DNA of 64,000 nt from Acidobacteriota bacterium (GCA_947467605.1 CANIII010000009.1:78626-142625); one strand, 5' to 3'. Numbered from the stretch's first letter, positions 22,352 through 31,462 are shown. Program-made: numbers and translations. Notes: generated by a model from the sequence alone, not told the origin.

Positions 22352-23554
22352 ATGTCCGCATCGTTGCGCGCCGGCTGGCGCGACGGTCTGTTGGCGTGGA
22401 GCCTCTGCTTCGCCCCCCGGCTTGCGTTGTTCGTGGCCGCTTGGCCGACCGTGCGGCTCGACAGCTCGAGTGTGCAGTTTCTGAACGGCACGCTGATCAC
22501 CGACCTCAGCACGCCGATGTGGCCGCCGGCCTACGAAGCGTTCGCCGAAGTGCTGTGGCGTCTCGTAGGCGGCAATCTGTTTGCGTTCGGCGTCGGACAT
22601 CTGGCGGTGCACGCGCTGGTGGGCGTCTTCGTCCTGAGCGTCTGCCGCTCGTTGCAATTGTCGATGCGCGCGAGTTGGCTGGCGGTGCTGGCGACGGCGC
22701 TGCTGCCGTACTACGTCTCGGCGTCGATCACGCAGGTGGACATCGGCGTGCTGGTATCGGTCGCGGCCGCATTCACTGCGGCCATGTGCCGCTGGCGGCT
22801 GTCGCAGCCGCGCCCGTCGCACATCCTTTCGACGGGTGCGATGGCCATGCTGCTGTTTCTCACGCGGGCCAATGCGCTGACGATGATTGTCGCTGTGTAT
22901 GCGGTGGTCCTCTACCGCCCGGGTCATCAGCAGCGCCGGAACGTGCTCGCCTCGGCAGCCGTCCTGCTGGTGTTGCTCTGTGTGTGGAGCACGGTGACGG
23001 AGATCCGCTTCGGCGCATTTACGCCGTTCCCGGCGAATGTGGGATCGAATCTTTGGGTCGGCAACCACACAGGCGTGGAGGTGACGCTCGCGAGCCGGTC
23101 GTTTAACCCGACTGACGTGTCAGGGCCGCAGCCGCCCAGTGATCCGTTCTATGACGCCGATGCTGTGGCCACCCGCGCGGCAAAGGAGTTCATGTGGGCC
23201 CACCCGGGCGAAACGGTCATGAATGCGGTTCGCAAGGGCCGGCGGTACTTTGACTGGCGCCTCGACGCGCTCAATCCGCATTCCACGCTGCAGGAGTGGG
23301 CGTATTCGGCGCCGTACCTGCTGATGTTGGTGCTGGGGGCCGTGGGCGCGCGAGAGTGCTGGCGGACCAATCGGGTCGCCGTGGCGGTGATCAGCGCCGT
23401 CGTATTCGGCTACCTGGCACCGCATCTGGTGGCCTACGGGATGATTCGACATCGGATGTCCGTGGAGTGGGCCATGCTGATCATGGCGGCCGTCGGCGCG
23501 GATGTGTTGGCGCGCGCGGCCTCGACGACATATTCTCTACGTCTCGATGACTGA
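22352..23554 (+). CDS. Multi-pass membrane protein, possible GT-C-type glycosyltransferase
   Basis: Many hydrophobic segments; overall arrangement (WPPAYE, LFLTRANALT) suggests dolichyl-phosphate-mannose-type GT-C. Confidence 0.6.
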   Translation: MSASLRAGWRDGLLAWSLCFAPRLALFVAAWPTVRLDSSSVQFLNGTLITDLSTPMWPPAYEAFAEVLWRLVGGNLFAFGVGHLAVHALVGVFVLSVCRSLQLSMRASWLAVLATALLPYYVSASITQVDIGVLVSVAAAFTAAMCRWRLSQPRPSHILSTGAMAMLLFLTRANALTMIVAVYAVVLYRPGHQQRRNVLASAAVLLVLLCVWSTVTEIRFGAFTPFPANVGSNLWVGNHTGVEVTLASRSFNPTDVSGPQPPSDPFYDADAVATRAAKEFMWAHPGETVMNAVRKGRRYFDWRLDALNPHSTLQEWAYSAPYLLMLVLGAVGARECWRTNRVAVAVISAVVFGYLAPHLVAYGMIRHRMSVEWAMLIMAAVGADVLARAASTTYSLRLDD

Positions 23555-24716
23555 CGGCCTGCTCGCCTGGCGCGCTGAATTCCCAATTCTTGAGACCTGC
23601 ACGTACCTGGTCAGTCATTCGCTGGGGGCCATGCCGCGCGGGGTGCGCGACGAATTGCGCCAGTTTGCTGATGAATGGGACCACCGCGGCGTCCGAGCGT
23701 GGCATGAAGGCTGGTGGGAACTCGGCCGCGAAACCGGCAATCTGCTCGCACCGATCCTTGGCGTGGCGCGCGACACGATCACCATGCATCAGAACGCGAC
23801 CGTCGCTCAGCTCATCGCCGCGTCGTGTCTCTCGTTTGATGGTCCCCGCCGGAAGATCGTGCTGCAGGATCTCGATTTTCCGACCAACCACTACCTGTTC
23901 GAAGGGTTCCGACGGCAGGGGGCGGAGATCATCTATGTGCCGTCCGACAATCGCGTGCGCGCGCCGATCGATCGGCTCGTCGATGCGATCGATGAACAGA
24001 CGGCGCTTGTGCCGATCTCGCTGGTCCTGTTCCGTAGCGCGTGCCTGCAGGACGTCCGCGCCGTTATCGAGAAAGCGCATCGCGTCGGCGCGCTCGTCAT
24101 TCTCGACATCTATCAGGCCGCCGGCACCATTCCCCTCGATCTCGCTGCGCTCAACACCGACTTTGCCGTCGGCGGATCCGTGAAGTGGCTCTGCGGCGGT
24201 CCGGGCGCCGGCTACCTCTATGTGCGGCCGGATCTGATTCCTCGACTCAAGCCCGCCAACGTAGGATGGGCGGGCCACGCGTCGCCGTTTGGATTTGAAA
24301 CCGGCGAGATTCGCTACGCCGAGGGTGTCGAGCGCTTCCAGAGCGGCACGCCGAACATTCCCGCGCTGTACTCCGCGCGCGCCGGCTACAAGATCGTTGG
24401 CCAGATCGGCGTGACCGCGATTCGAGAGAAATCGTTGCGCTTGACTCGGCGCTTGATGGATGCCGCCGCGCAGCACGGCTGGGCGCTCAATACGCCGGAT
24501 CGCGACGCGGAACGCGGGGGCTCGGTCGTCATCGACGTGCCGAACGGCGCGGCCGTCACTCAGCAACTGATTGCGCGTGGTGTGATCGTCGATCACCGGC
24601 CCGATGCCGGCATCCGTATGGCGCCGCATTTCTATTCCACCGCTGATGAAGTGGATGAAGCGGTGGAACTGCTCGAAGAGCTTTCAACCGTGAAGCACGT
24701 GACGGACGTGAAGTAG
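23547..24716 (+). CDS. Kynureninase-like PLP-dependent enzyme (aminotransferase class V fold)
   Basis: GSVKWLCGGPGAGYLYVRPDL lysine region and VDHRPDAGIRMAPHFYSTADEVD C-terminus typical of the kynureninase branch. Confidence 0.8.
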   Translation: MTDGLLAWRAEFPILETCTYLVSHSLGAMPRGVRDELRQFADEWDHRGVRAWHEGWWELGRETGNLLAPILGVARDTITMHQNATVAQLIAASCLSFDGPRRKIVLQDLDFPTNHYLFEGFRRQGAEIIYVPSDNRVRAPIDRLVDAIDEQTALVPISLVLFRSACLQDVRAVIEKAHRVGALVILDIYQAAGTIPLDLAALNTDFAVGGSVKWLCGGPGAGYLYVRPDLIPRLKPANVGWAGHASPFGFETGEIRYAEGVERFQSGTPNIPALYSARAGYKIVGQIGVTAIREKSLRLTRRLMDAAAQHGWALNTPDRDAERGGSVVIDVPNGAAVTQQLIARGVIVDHRPDAGIRMAPHFYSTADEVDEAVELLEELSTVKHVTDVK

Positions 24717-24728
24717 GATTTTCGAAAA

Positions 24729-25580
24729 ATGATGAAGATACAGACAGTGACCGTGCTTGGCGCCGGGACGATGGGGCATGGGATTGCCCATGGGGCGATC
24801 ACCTCAGGATTTGAGACACGGCTCTTCGATGTGTCGGACGTGCAGCTGGCCAAGGCGCGCGGTCAGATCGAAGCGATTCTCAAGAAGAGTGTCGAGCTCG
24901 GCAAGCTGGCGACCAACGACGTCGATGCCGCGATGTCGCGATTGACCACCACCTCCGATGTCGGGTCTGCGCTCGCCGGTACGGAGTTTGTGATTGAGGC
25001 CGCGCCTGAGAAGGTCGACCTCAAGGTGAAACTCTTTGCTGACATCGAAGCCCACGCGCCCGCCACGGCCGTCGTCGCCACGAATACTTCGGCGCTGAGC
25101 ATCACAGAGATCGCCGGCACGCTGTCGCAGCCGTCACGCGTCGGCGGCATGCACTTCTTCAATCCCGTGCACAAGATGAAACTCATCGAGATCGTCCGTG
25201 CGCTGGAAAGCAGCGAGGCGACGCTCGAGACCATCGAGGCCGTGTCGCGTGCGATGGGGAAAGAGACGGTGCTCGTGCGCGAGGCGCCGGGCTTCATCAC
25301 GACACGGGTCAACGCGTCGATCGGCAACGAGGCGTTCTACATGCTCATGGAAGGTGTAGCGTCCGCATGTGATATCGACAAGGCCTTGAAGCTCGGGCTG
25401 AATCATCCGATGGGGCCGTTCGAGCTCGTCGATCTGGTCGGGCTCGACACGCGGTTGAGCATCCTGGAGTATTTGCACAAAAGCATGGGCGAAAAGTACC
25501 GGCCGTGTCCATTGCTCGCGCAGTATGTGAAGGCTGGCCGGCTGGGCAAGAAAGTGGGCAGGGGGGTCTATGAGTACTGA
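24729..25580 (+). CDS. 3-hydroxyacyl-CoA (3-hydroxybutyryl-CoA-type) dehydrogenase
   Basis: VTVLGAGTMGHGIAH Rossmann motif; GGMHFFNPVHKMKLIEIV; NHPMGPFELVDLVGLDT. Confidence 0.95.
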   Translation: MMKIQTVTVLGAGTMGHGIAHGAITSGFETRLFDVSDVQLAKARGQIEAILKKSVELGKLATNDVDAAMSRLTTTSDVGSALAGTEFVIEAAPEKVDLKVKLFADIEAHAPATAVVATNTSALSITEIAGTLSQPSRVGGMHFFNPVHKMKLIEIVRALESSEATLETIEAVSRAMGKETVLVREAPGFITTRVNASIGNEAFYMLMEGVASACDIDKALKLGLNHPMGPFELVDLVGLDTRLSILEYLHKSMGEKYRPCPLLAQYVKAGRLGKKVGRGVYEY

Positions 25581-26931
25581 TCGCAAGGAACTCGACCGTC
25601 GTGAATTTCTCAAAGTGGGCGGCGCGGCCGCGGTGACTGGCGCGATTGTGGCCGGTCGTGAGGCCGTGGGCGCGGCGCCGCAGCAGAGCTACAGCAAATG
25701 GCCATTTGCCGTGGCGCCGATCCCGATGGTCCGCATCGGGTTTGTCGGTGTGGGGCTGCAGGGCACCAGCCATGTCGAGAATCTGGTGCAGATTCCCGGC
25801 TGCCGCGTGACCGCGATCTGTGACGTCGACAAAGCGCGAATCGCGATTGCCAGCAAGGTGATCACCGACGCCGGACACCCGGCGCCCAAGGTCTATGACC
25901 GCGGCCCGCGCGACTTCGAGCGGCTGTGCGAGACCGAGGAACTCGATCTGGTCTACACCGCCACGCCATGGGAATGGCACGTGCCGGTCATGCTCGCGGC
26001 GATGAAGAACGGCAAGCACGCGGCCACCGAAGTGCCGGCCGCGATGTCGGTTGACGACTGCTGGGCCATGGTCGAAGCGGCTGAGAAATATCAGAAGCAC
26101 TGCGTGCTGCAGGAGAACTGCAACTACGACCGTCCCGAGATGATGGTCTACAACATTGTTCGTCAGGGGTTGCTCGGTGAAGTGATTCACGCGGAGGGCG
26201 CCTATCTGCACGACTTGCGCTCGATCAAGTTCGAAGATCGGAGCGAGGGCCTGTGGCGCCGCGCGTGGGCGACGAAGGTGAACGGCAACCTGTATCCGAC
26301 GCACGGGCTCGGGCCGATCGCCAACTGCCTCGACAACAATCGCGGCGACCGATTCGACTACATGGTCTCGATGAGCGGCCCCTCACACGGGCTGCAGGAT
26401 TGGCGCAAGGAACACGTCGCGGCCGATTCACCGAAGCAGAACGAGAAATACGTCTGCGGCGACATCAATCTGTCGCTCATTAAGATGCAGAGCGGCAAGA
26501 CCGTTATCGTGCAGCACTCAACGAACCTCCCGCGCCCGTACAGCCGGATCAATCTCGTGCAGGGCACGAAGGGCCTGTTCATGGGCTACCCGAACCGTCT
26601 TTACATTGAAGGGAAGAGCCCGCGCAAGGACGTGTTCGAGAACATCGATGTGCCGAAGTCGCCGTATCAGCATCCCTTGTGGGCAGAGATCGAGCAGAAG
26701 GCGGCGGGCGCGGGGCACGGTGGCATGGACTTCATTGAAGACTATCGACTGATCAAGTGTCTCAACGAAGGGAAGCCAACCGATTTCAACGTGTACGACG
26801 CAGCGTCCATCAGTGCGGTGGTGGGTCTGAGTGTGCAGTCGGTCGCGAAGAACGGTCAGCCCGTGTCGTTCCCCGATTTTACCCGCGGCAAGTGGAAGAC
26901 CTCCGCGCCGTGGGAGATCGTTCGCGCCTGA
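25570..26931 (+). CDS. Tat-exported Gfo/Idh/MocA-family oxidoreductase
   Basis: DRREFLKVGGAAAVTGAIVAG Tat-like signal; IGFVGVGLQGTSHVENLVQIPGCRVTAICDVD; WEWHVPVMLAAMKNGKHAATEVPAA. Confidence 0.9.
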   Translation: MSTDRKELDRREFLKVGGAAAVTGAIVAGREAVGAAPQQSYSKWPFAVAPIPMVRIGFVGVGLQGTSHVENLVQIPGCRVTAICDVDKARIAIASKVITDAGHPAPKVYDRGPRDFERLCETEELDLVYTATPWEWHVPVMLAAMKNGKHAATEVPAAMSVDDCWAMVEAAEKYQKHCVLQENCNYDRPEMMVYNIVRQGLLGEVIHAEGAYLHDLRSIKFEDRSEGLWRRAWATKVNGNLYPTHGLGPIANCLDNNRGDRFDYMVSMSGPSHGLQDWRKEHVAADSPKQNEKYVCGDINLSLIKMQSGKTVIVQHSTNLPRPYSRINLVQGTKGLFMGYPNRLYIEGKSPRKDVFENIDVPKSPYQHPLWAEIEQKAAGAGHGGMDFIEDYRLIKCLNEGKPTDFNVYDAASISAVVGLSVQSVAKNGQPVSFPDFTRGKWKTSAPWEIVRA

Positions 26932-26935
26932 GGCG

Positions 26936-27766
26936 ATGACGACACACGCCGCCACCGTGCACCGCGCGCTCGTGCTGGCACGAGGCGCGGGCACGCGCAT
27001 GCGCGCGCCGGAAGACCTCGCGTCGCTCTCGGCCGCACAGCAGCAGGCTGCGGCCGCCGGCCACAAGGCGTTGATGCCGATTGGCGAGCGCCCCTTCCTC
27101 GACTTCGTCCTGAAGGCACTGACAGACGCCGGCATCACAGAGGTCGGGCTCGTCGTCGCACCGGACCATCAGGCGATGCGCGCCGCATACCCGGACGATC
27201 GCGGGCCGGGCGGAGTGCCGCTGTCGTGGTTGGTGCAGGCGGAGCCAAAGGGCACGGCCAATGCGGTGCTTGCCGCAAGGGCGTGGGCCAGCGACGCCGG
27301 GTTTCTCGTGATGAACGGAGACAACCTCTATCCCGTGCCGGCGCTGCAGGCGCTGATGAGTCTCAACGGACCCGGCCTCGCAGGGTTCGACCGCGCCAGT
27401 CTCGTCGCAACCGGCAACATTCCCGCTGACCGCGTCGCCGCATTTGCGCTTCTGAATGTAGACGCCGAAGGGCGGCTGCGGCAGATTCTGGAAAAGCCCG
27501 ACATTGCAGAGATTGAGCGCGCTGGCGAACACGCGTTGATCAGCATGAACCTCTGGCGTTTTGATGCGCGCATCTTCGATGCGTGCCGGGATGTCGCGCC
27601 GTCGTTACGCGGTGAACATGAACTGCCGTCCGCCGTCATGGGCGCAGTCGCTGCGGGAGCGGCATTTACCGTCGTGCCGGCGCTCGGACCGGTTCTGGAT
27701 CTCTCAAGCCGCGGTGATGTGGCGGAAGTCACGCGACGACTGCTGTCCGCGGTGCCAACGGCATGA
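26936..27766 (+). CDS. Sugar-phosphate nucleotidyltransferase (NTP_transferase family)
   Basis: ALVLARGAGTRMRAP, HKALMPIGERPFLDFVLKALTDAGI, FLVMNGDNLYPV. Confidence 0.85.
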   Translation: MTTHAATVHRALVLARGAGTRMRAPEDLASLSAAQQQAAAAGHKALMPIGERPFLDFVLKALTDAGITEVGLVVAPDHQAMRAAYPDDRGPGGVPLSWLVQAEPKGTANAVLAARAWASDAGFLVMNGDNLYPVPALQALMSLNGPGLAGFDRASLVATGNIPADRVAAFALLNVDAEGRLRQILEKPDIAEIERAGEHALISMNLWRFDARIFDACRDVAPSLRGEHELPSAVMGAVAAGAAFTVVPALGPVLDLSSRGDVAEVTRRLLSAVPTA

Positions 27767-29085
27767 GCGTGCTGACGCGCGACAACGTGCTCGAGATTAA
27801 GACAGAGCTCCGGGCCCGCGTCGAGCGGATACTGGTGGCCAATGACGTCATGTCGGCGCTGCGCTGGTGGTGGGTACCGGGCCGCGTCGAGGTCTTCGGC
27901 AAGCACACCGACTATGGCGGTGGCCCGTCGTTGATGGGCGCATTGCCGCGCGGTTTTCTGATGGCGGGCGCACCGCGCACCGATCACCGCCTTCGTATCT
28001 TCGATGCGGGCGATGGCTCACGGTTTGAACTGGATCTGTCCACAGGACAGACGATGCCGGCCCAGGTGACCGGGTGGCGACGCTACGCCAACATTCTCGC
28101 GCGACGCCTTGCGCGCGACTTTCCGGGCGCCTCGCTCGGCGCCGATCTGGCACTCGCCAGCGATTTGCCGCGCGCGTCCGGGATGAGCAGCTCCTCGGCA
28201 CTCGTCGTCGGTCTGTCGCATGCACTCGTGCGGATGAGTGGTCTTGATCGCCGCGAAGACTGGCATGCCGCCATCCCGTCGTCGGTCGATCGCAGCGGCT
28301 ATTTCGCGTGTCTCGAAAATGGTTTGCCGTTCGGGGCGTTCCCCGGCGACGGTGGCCTCGGGACGTTTGGCGGCAGCGAAGACCAGACGGCCATCGTCTG
28401 TTGTCAGCCCGGGCATCTCTCGCAGTTCAGCTACATGCCGGTGCGTCATTGGCGCGACGTGGCGGTGCCGGCGTCCTGGTCGTTTGTGTTGCTCTCAAGT
28501 GGCATCGCCGCCGAGAAGGCCGGTCGCGCGCAAGCGCAGTACAACCGCGCGTCTCTCGGCGTGCGCGCGTTGATCGATCTCTGGCGTGCGCATATCGGGC
28601 CGCTCGGATCGCTGACCGAAGTGCTGTCAGCCGATCCGGAGGCGGAATCGCGTCTCGGCGCGGTGATCGATCAACACGCGAGCGGGGAGTGGCCGCCCGA
28701 GGTGTTGCACGTGCGCCTGCGTCATTTTGCGCGCGAACGCCCGCGTGTGGCGGAGGCGGCCGATGCTTTTGCCGGGGCTGACCGCACGCGCGTCGGTGCG
28801 CTGGCTGCGGCGTCGCATCACGACGCGGATACGCTGCTGCAGAATCAGCTGCCCGAGACGAACGCGCTCGTCGCATTGGCGTTGGAGCGCGGCGCGTTCG
28901 CCGCCAGCGCCTTCGGCGCCGGCTTCGGCGGCAGTGTGTGGGCTTTGGTCGATTCCGTCGATCCGGTTGCGACGACGACGTTTGGCGAGGAGTGGATGAC
29001 GGCCTACCGCGCCGCGTTTCCCGAGCGCACGGCCCTGTCGAGCTGGTTCGCCGCGAGGCCCGCGGCGCCGCTGACAGATATCTAA
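27763..29085 (+). CDS. GHMP kinase, divergent galactokinase-like
   Basis: VPGRVEVFGKHTDYGGG, DLPRASGMSSSSALVVGLSHAL, AFGAGFGGSVWALV; ATGA overlap with nucleotidyltransferase. Confidence 0.85.
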   Translation: MSVLTRDNVLEIKTELRARVERILVANDVMSALRWWWVPGRVEVFGKHTDYGGGPSLMGALPRGFLMAGAPRTDHRLRIFDAGDGSRFELDLSTGQTMPAQVTGWRRYANILARRLARDFPGASLGADLALASDLPRASGMSSSSALVVGLSHALVRMSGLDRREDWHAAIPSSVDRSGYFACLENGLPFGAFPGDGGLGTFGGSEDQTAIVCCQPGHLSQFSYMPVRHWRDVAVPASWSFVLLSSGIAAEKAGRAQAQYNRASLGVRALIDLWRAHIGPLGSLTEVLSADPEAESRLGAVIDQHASGEWPPEVLHVRLRHFARERPRVAEAADAFAGADRTRVGALAAASHHDADTLLQNQLPETNALVALALERGAFAASAFGAGFGGSVWALVDSVDPVATTTFGEEWMTAYRAAFPERTALSSWFAARPAAPLTDI

Positions 29086-29093
29086 ATCGTTCG

Positions 29094-29113
29094 GCCGGAC
29101 CTTCAGGTCCGGC
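29094..29113. repeat. REP-like hairpin
   Basis: GCCGGACCT-TC-AGGTCCGGC perfect 9-bp stem between convergent genes. Confidence 0.8.
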
Positions 29114-29118
29114 GAGGA

Positions 29119-29526
29119 TCATTTGATCGTGATCTTCCCCTGAAACTTCGTATTCGACGCGTCGTCGTGATCGTGGTACCCGCAGGTGCGGACGGTGGTC
29201 ATGTTGCTGGTTTCGATCTGGCGGCCAGCGGCCAAAAATCCGACGGAGTTGATGGGCGGGCAGTCGGTGTGTTCCGGGTGCGGGTCGGCGGTCATGTTGT
29301 GGGAGCGCGAGTCGTTGTTGATGAACAGGACGCGGCTGCCCTGAGTGATCTCGATGTTGTTCGGGCTCACGCCGGCCGATGTAATCGTGATGGTGTTGGT
29401 CACGACCGCGGTCGACAGCGTCGGCGAGGTCGGCGTGGAGGAGGACGAGGAGCTGCCGCCGCACGCCAGAGTGGCGAGGGCCGCGCCCAGCAGGCAGAGA
29501 CGGGGCAGGTGCGTCAGAGTGCGCAT
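29119..29526 (-). CDS. Cupredoxin/plastocyanin-like lipoprotein
   Basis: Lipobox-like ATLACGGSS; GVSPNNIEITQGSRVLFINNDSRSHNMTADPHPEHTDCPP; HDHDD. Confidence 0.78.
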   Translation of the reverse strand: MRTLTHLPRLCLLGAALATLACGGSSSSSSTPTSPTLSTAVVTNTITITSAGVSPNNIEITQGSRVLFINNDSRSHNMTADPHPEHTDCPPINSVGFLAAGRQIETSNMTTVRTCGYHDHDDASNTKFQGKITIK

Positions 29527-29604
29527 GGTCAATTGTAGTGGCTGAATAGACCGCCCGGCCCGGCCTCGGGTTACAATGTCCCAGCGATTTTCACAGGAGA
29601 AAGA

Positions 29605-29865
29605 ATGGCGTACATCATTACGGAACCCTGCATCGGCACCAAGGACACCGCCTGCGTGGATGTGTGTCCGGTCGACTGCATTCACCCACGGAAAGACGAA
29701 GCGGAATTTGCCGCGGCGGCCCAGCTCTTCATTCATCCCGACGAGTGCATCGATTGCGGCGCCTGCGTGCCGGCGTGCCCGGTCGAAGCGATCTTCGCTC
29801 TCGATGAGGTTCCGGAGAAGTGGAAGAGCTTCATCACGGTCAACAACGCGCATTACGGCAAGTAA
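29605..29865 (+). CDS. Ferredoxin (two Fe-S cluster motifs)
   Basis: CIGTKDTACVDVCPVDCI and CIDCGACVPACPVEAI; SD AGGAGA upstream. Confidence 0.95.
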   Translation: MAYIITEPCIGTKDTACVDVCPVDCIHPRKDEAEFAAAAQLFIHPDECIDCGACVPACPVEAIFALDEVPEKWKSFITVNNAHYGK

Positions 29866-29933
29866 CACCACACTCCTGGACGTCCCGGCTGAGGTGGTCT
29901 GCCACCCGCCGGTGACGACTGGGACCCGCGCCC

Positions 29934-30851
29934 ATGGATTTTGACCGCTCCGAGTGGGCGCGCCTGCGAGCGAACACCCCGCTGACGCTCGCGGAAGCCG
30001 ACCTCGCCGAACTGCAGGGCTTGAACGAGCGTGTCTCGCTGGCCGAAGTCGAGGCTATCTATCTCCCGCTCTCCCGGCTCCTCAATCTGCACGTTGCGGC
30101 CACGCAGTTGCTCCACAAAGCCACGGATACGTTTCTCGGCACGCTGCCGAATCCGCTGCCGTACGTCATTGGCGTGGCGGGGAGCGTGGCGGTAGGGAAG
30201 AGCACGTTCGCGCGCGTGCTGCGCGCACTGCTCGCGCGTTGGCCGGACCATCCGCATGTGGACCTGGTCACGACTGACGGCTTTCTCTATCCGAACGCCG
30301 TGCTCGAATCGCGCGGCCTCATGCAGCGCAAGGGCTTTCCCGAAAGCTACGACGTTCGTCGTCTCGTGCAGTTCATGTCCGATATCAAGGCCGGTGCACC
30401 CGTTGTGCAAGCGCCGGTCTACTCACATCAGCTGTATGACATCGTGTCTGGCGAATATCAGGTCGTCGATCGCCCCGACATCGTGATCATCGAGGGACTG
30501 AACATGTTGCAGACGGGCGATGGCGCGAGCGGCAAGGGCGCGCGCGTGTTCGTGTCTGACTTCTTCGATTTTTCGATCTACGTCGACGCGGATGAGTCCG
30601 CGATTGAGAATTGGTATGTCTCGCGCTTTCTCGCGTTGCGCGAGACCGTATTCAAAGATCCGCGGTCGTTCTTCCATCGCTACGCGTCATTGACCGAGCC
30701 GGAAGCGATTGAAACGGCGCGCGGCATCTGGCACAACATCAACGGCGTGAATCTGCGGGACAATATTCAGCCCACGCGCGAACGCGCGCGGCTGGTGCTC
30801 GAAAAAGGACCGGACCACGCCGTCAGGCGGGTTCACCTGCGGACGCTCTGA
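29934..30851 (+). CDS. coaA: Type I pantothenate kinase
   Basis: [66 protein letters not shown]. Confidence 0.96.
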   Translation: MDFDRSEWARLRANTPLTLAEADLAELQGLNERVSLAEVEAIYLPLSRLLNLHVAATQLLHKATDTFLGTLPNPLPYVIGVAGSVAVGKSTFARVLRALLARWPDHPHVDLVTTDGFLYPNAVLESRGLMQRKGFPESYDVRRLVQFMSDIKAGAPVVQAPVYSHQLYDIVSGEYQVVDRPDIVIIEGLNMLQTGDGASGKGARVFVSDFFDFSIYVDADESAIENWYVSRFLALRETVFKDPRSFFHRYASLTEPEAIETARGIWHNINGVNLRDNIQPTRERARLVLEKGPDHAVRRVHLRTL

Positions 30852-31323
30852 TCTGTTCTTTGGCCGCGAGGCGCGCCGCCCTGCGGGCGTCGGCCTCGCG
30901 CGCCTTACGCTTCTCCGCTTCGGTCTCCAGAATCAGTCCCGGCACCGGCAGGCGTCCGCCCTCGCGATCGATCGCGACAAACGTCAGGTACGCATGGCTC
31001 GTCAGCTTGCGAATCCCCGTCAGCGTCTCTTCAGAACAGACTTTCACTTCCACTTCGAGCGACGTCTTGTAGGCCGCCGTGACGGTCGCCTGCAGGATGA
31101 TCATGTCGCCGACTTTGATGGAGTTGAGAAACTGCAGGCCGTCGACGGCCGCGGTAACGAGGAGGCTGCGCGTGTGCCGATGACACGCGATCGCACCGGC
31201 GATGTCGATCAGGTGCATCACCGTGCCGCCGAGGATGAAGCCCAGAGGATTGGCGTCGTTGGGGAGGACAACCTGTGTCATCTCGGTGTACGACTCGGAC
31301 GGGCGCTTGGGAGACAGAGGCAT
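30823..31323 (-). CDS. Acyl-CoA thioesterase (hotdog fold)
   Basis: [25 protein letters not shown], YcIA/BFIT-like thioesterase motif. Confidence 0.88.
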   Translation of the reverse strand: MPLSPKRPSESYTEMTQVVLPNDANPLGFILGGTVMHLIDIAGAIACHRHTRSLLVTAAVDGLQFLNSIKVGDMIILQATVTAAYKTSLEVEVKVCSEETLTGIRKLTSHAYLTFVAIDREGGRLPVPGLILETEAEKRKAREADARRAARLAAKEQIRASAGEPA

Positions 31324-31384
31324 GCCTAATGTTAGGACAGAGGGCGGCGGTCGCGTTCACCGATCGTCGTACAGGCGAAGAGCC

Positions 31385-31398
31385 GGGGCAATCGCCCC
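31385..31398. repeat. Small GC hairpin
   Basis: GGGGC-AATC-GCCCC. Confidence 0.5.
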
Positions 31399-31420
31399 AG
31401 CCCTTGTGTTACTGCGGGAC

Positions 31421-31440
31421 GGCCGGGCTGAAGCCCGGCC
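31421..31440. repeat. REP-like hairpin
   Basis: GGCCGGGCT-GA-AGCCCGGCC perfect 9-bp stem downstream of the 31463 gene. Confidence 0.8.
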
Positions 31441-31462
31441 GCTCCACGAGCGTGGCCGCGCT

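Noticed and set aside
21971-24629. Minus-strand ORFs of 365 and 382 aa across the box locus
   Set aside because: Shadow ORFs opposite amidohydrolase, membrane protein and kynureninase-like genes; no start context or motifs.
29605-29865. Ferredoxin as the missing BoxA electron donor
   Set aside because: It has two Fe-S motifs but no FAD/NADPH reductase domain, lies several genes away in a separate unit, and is common as a housekeeping ferredoxin.
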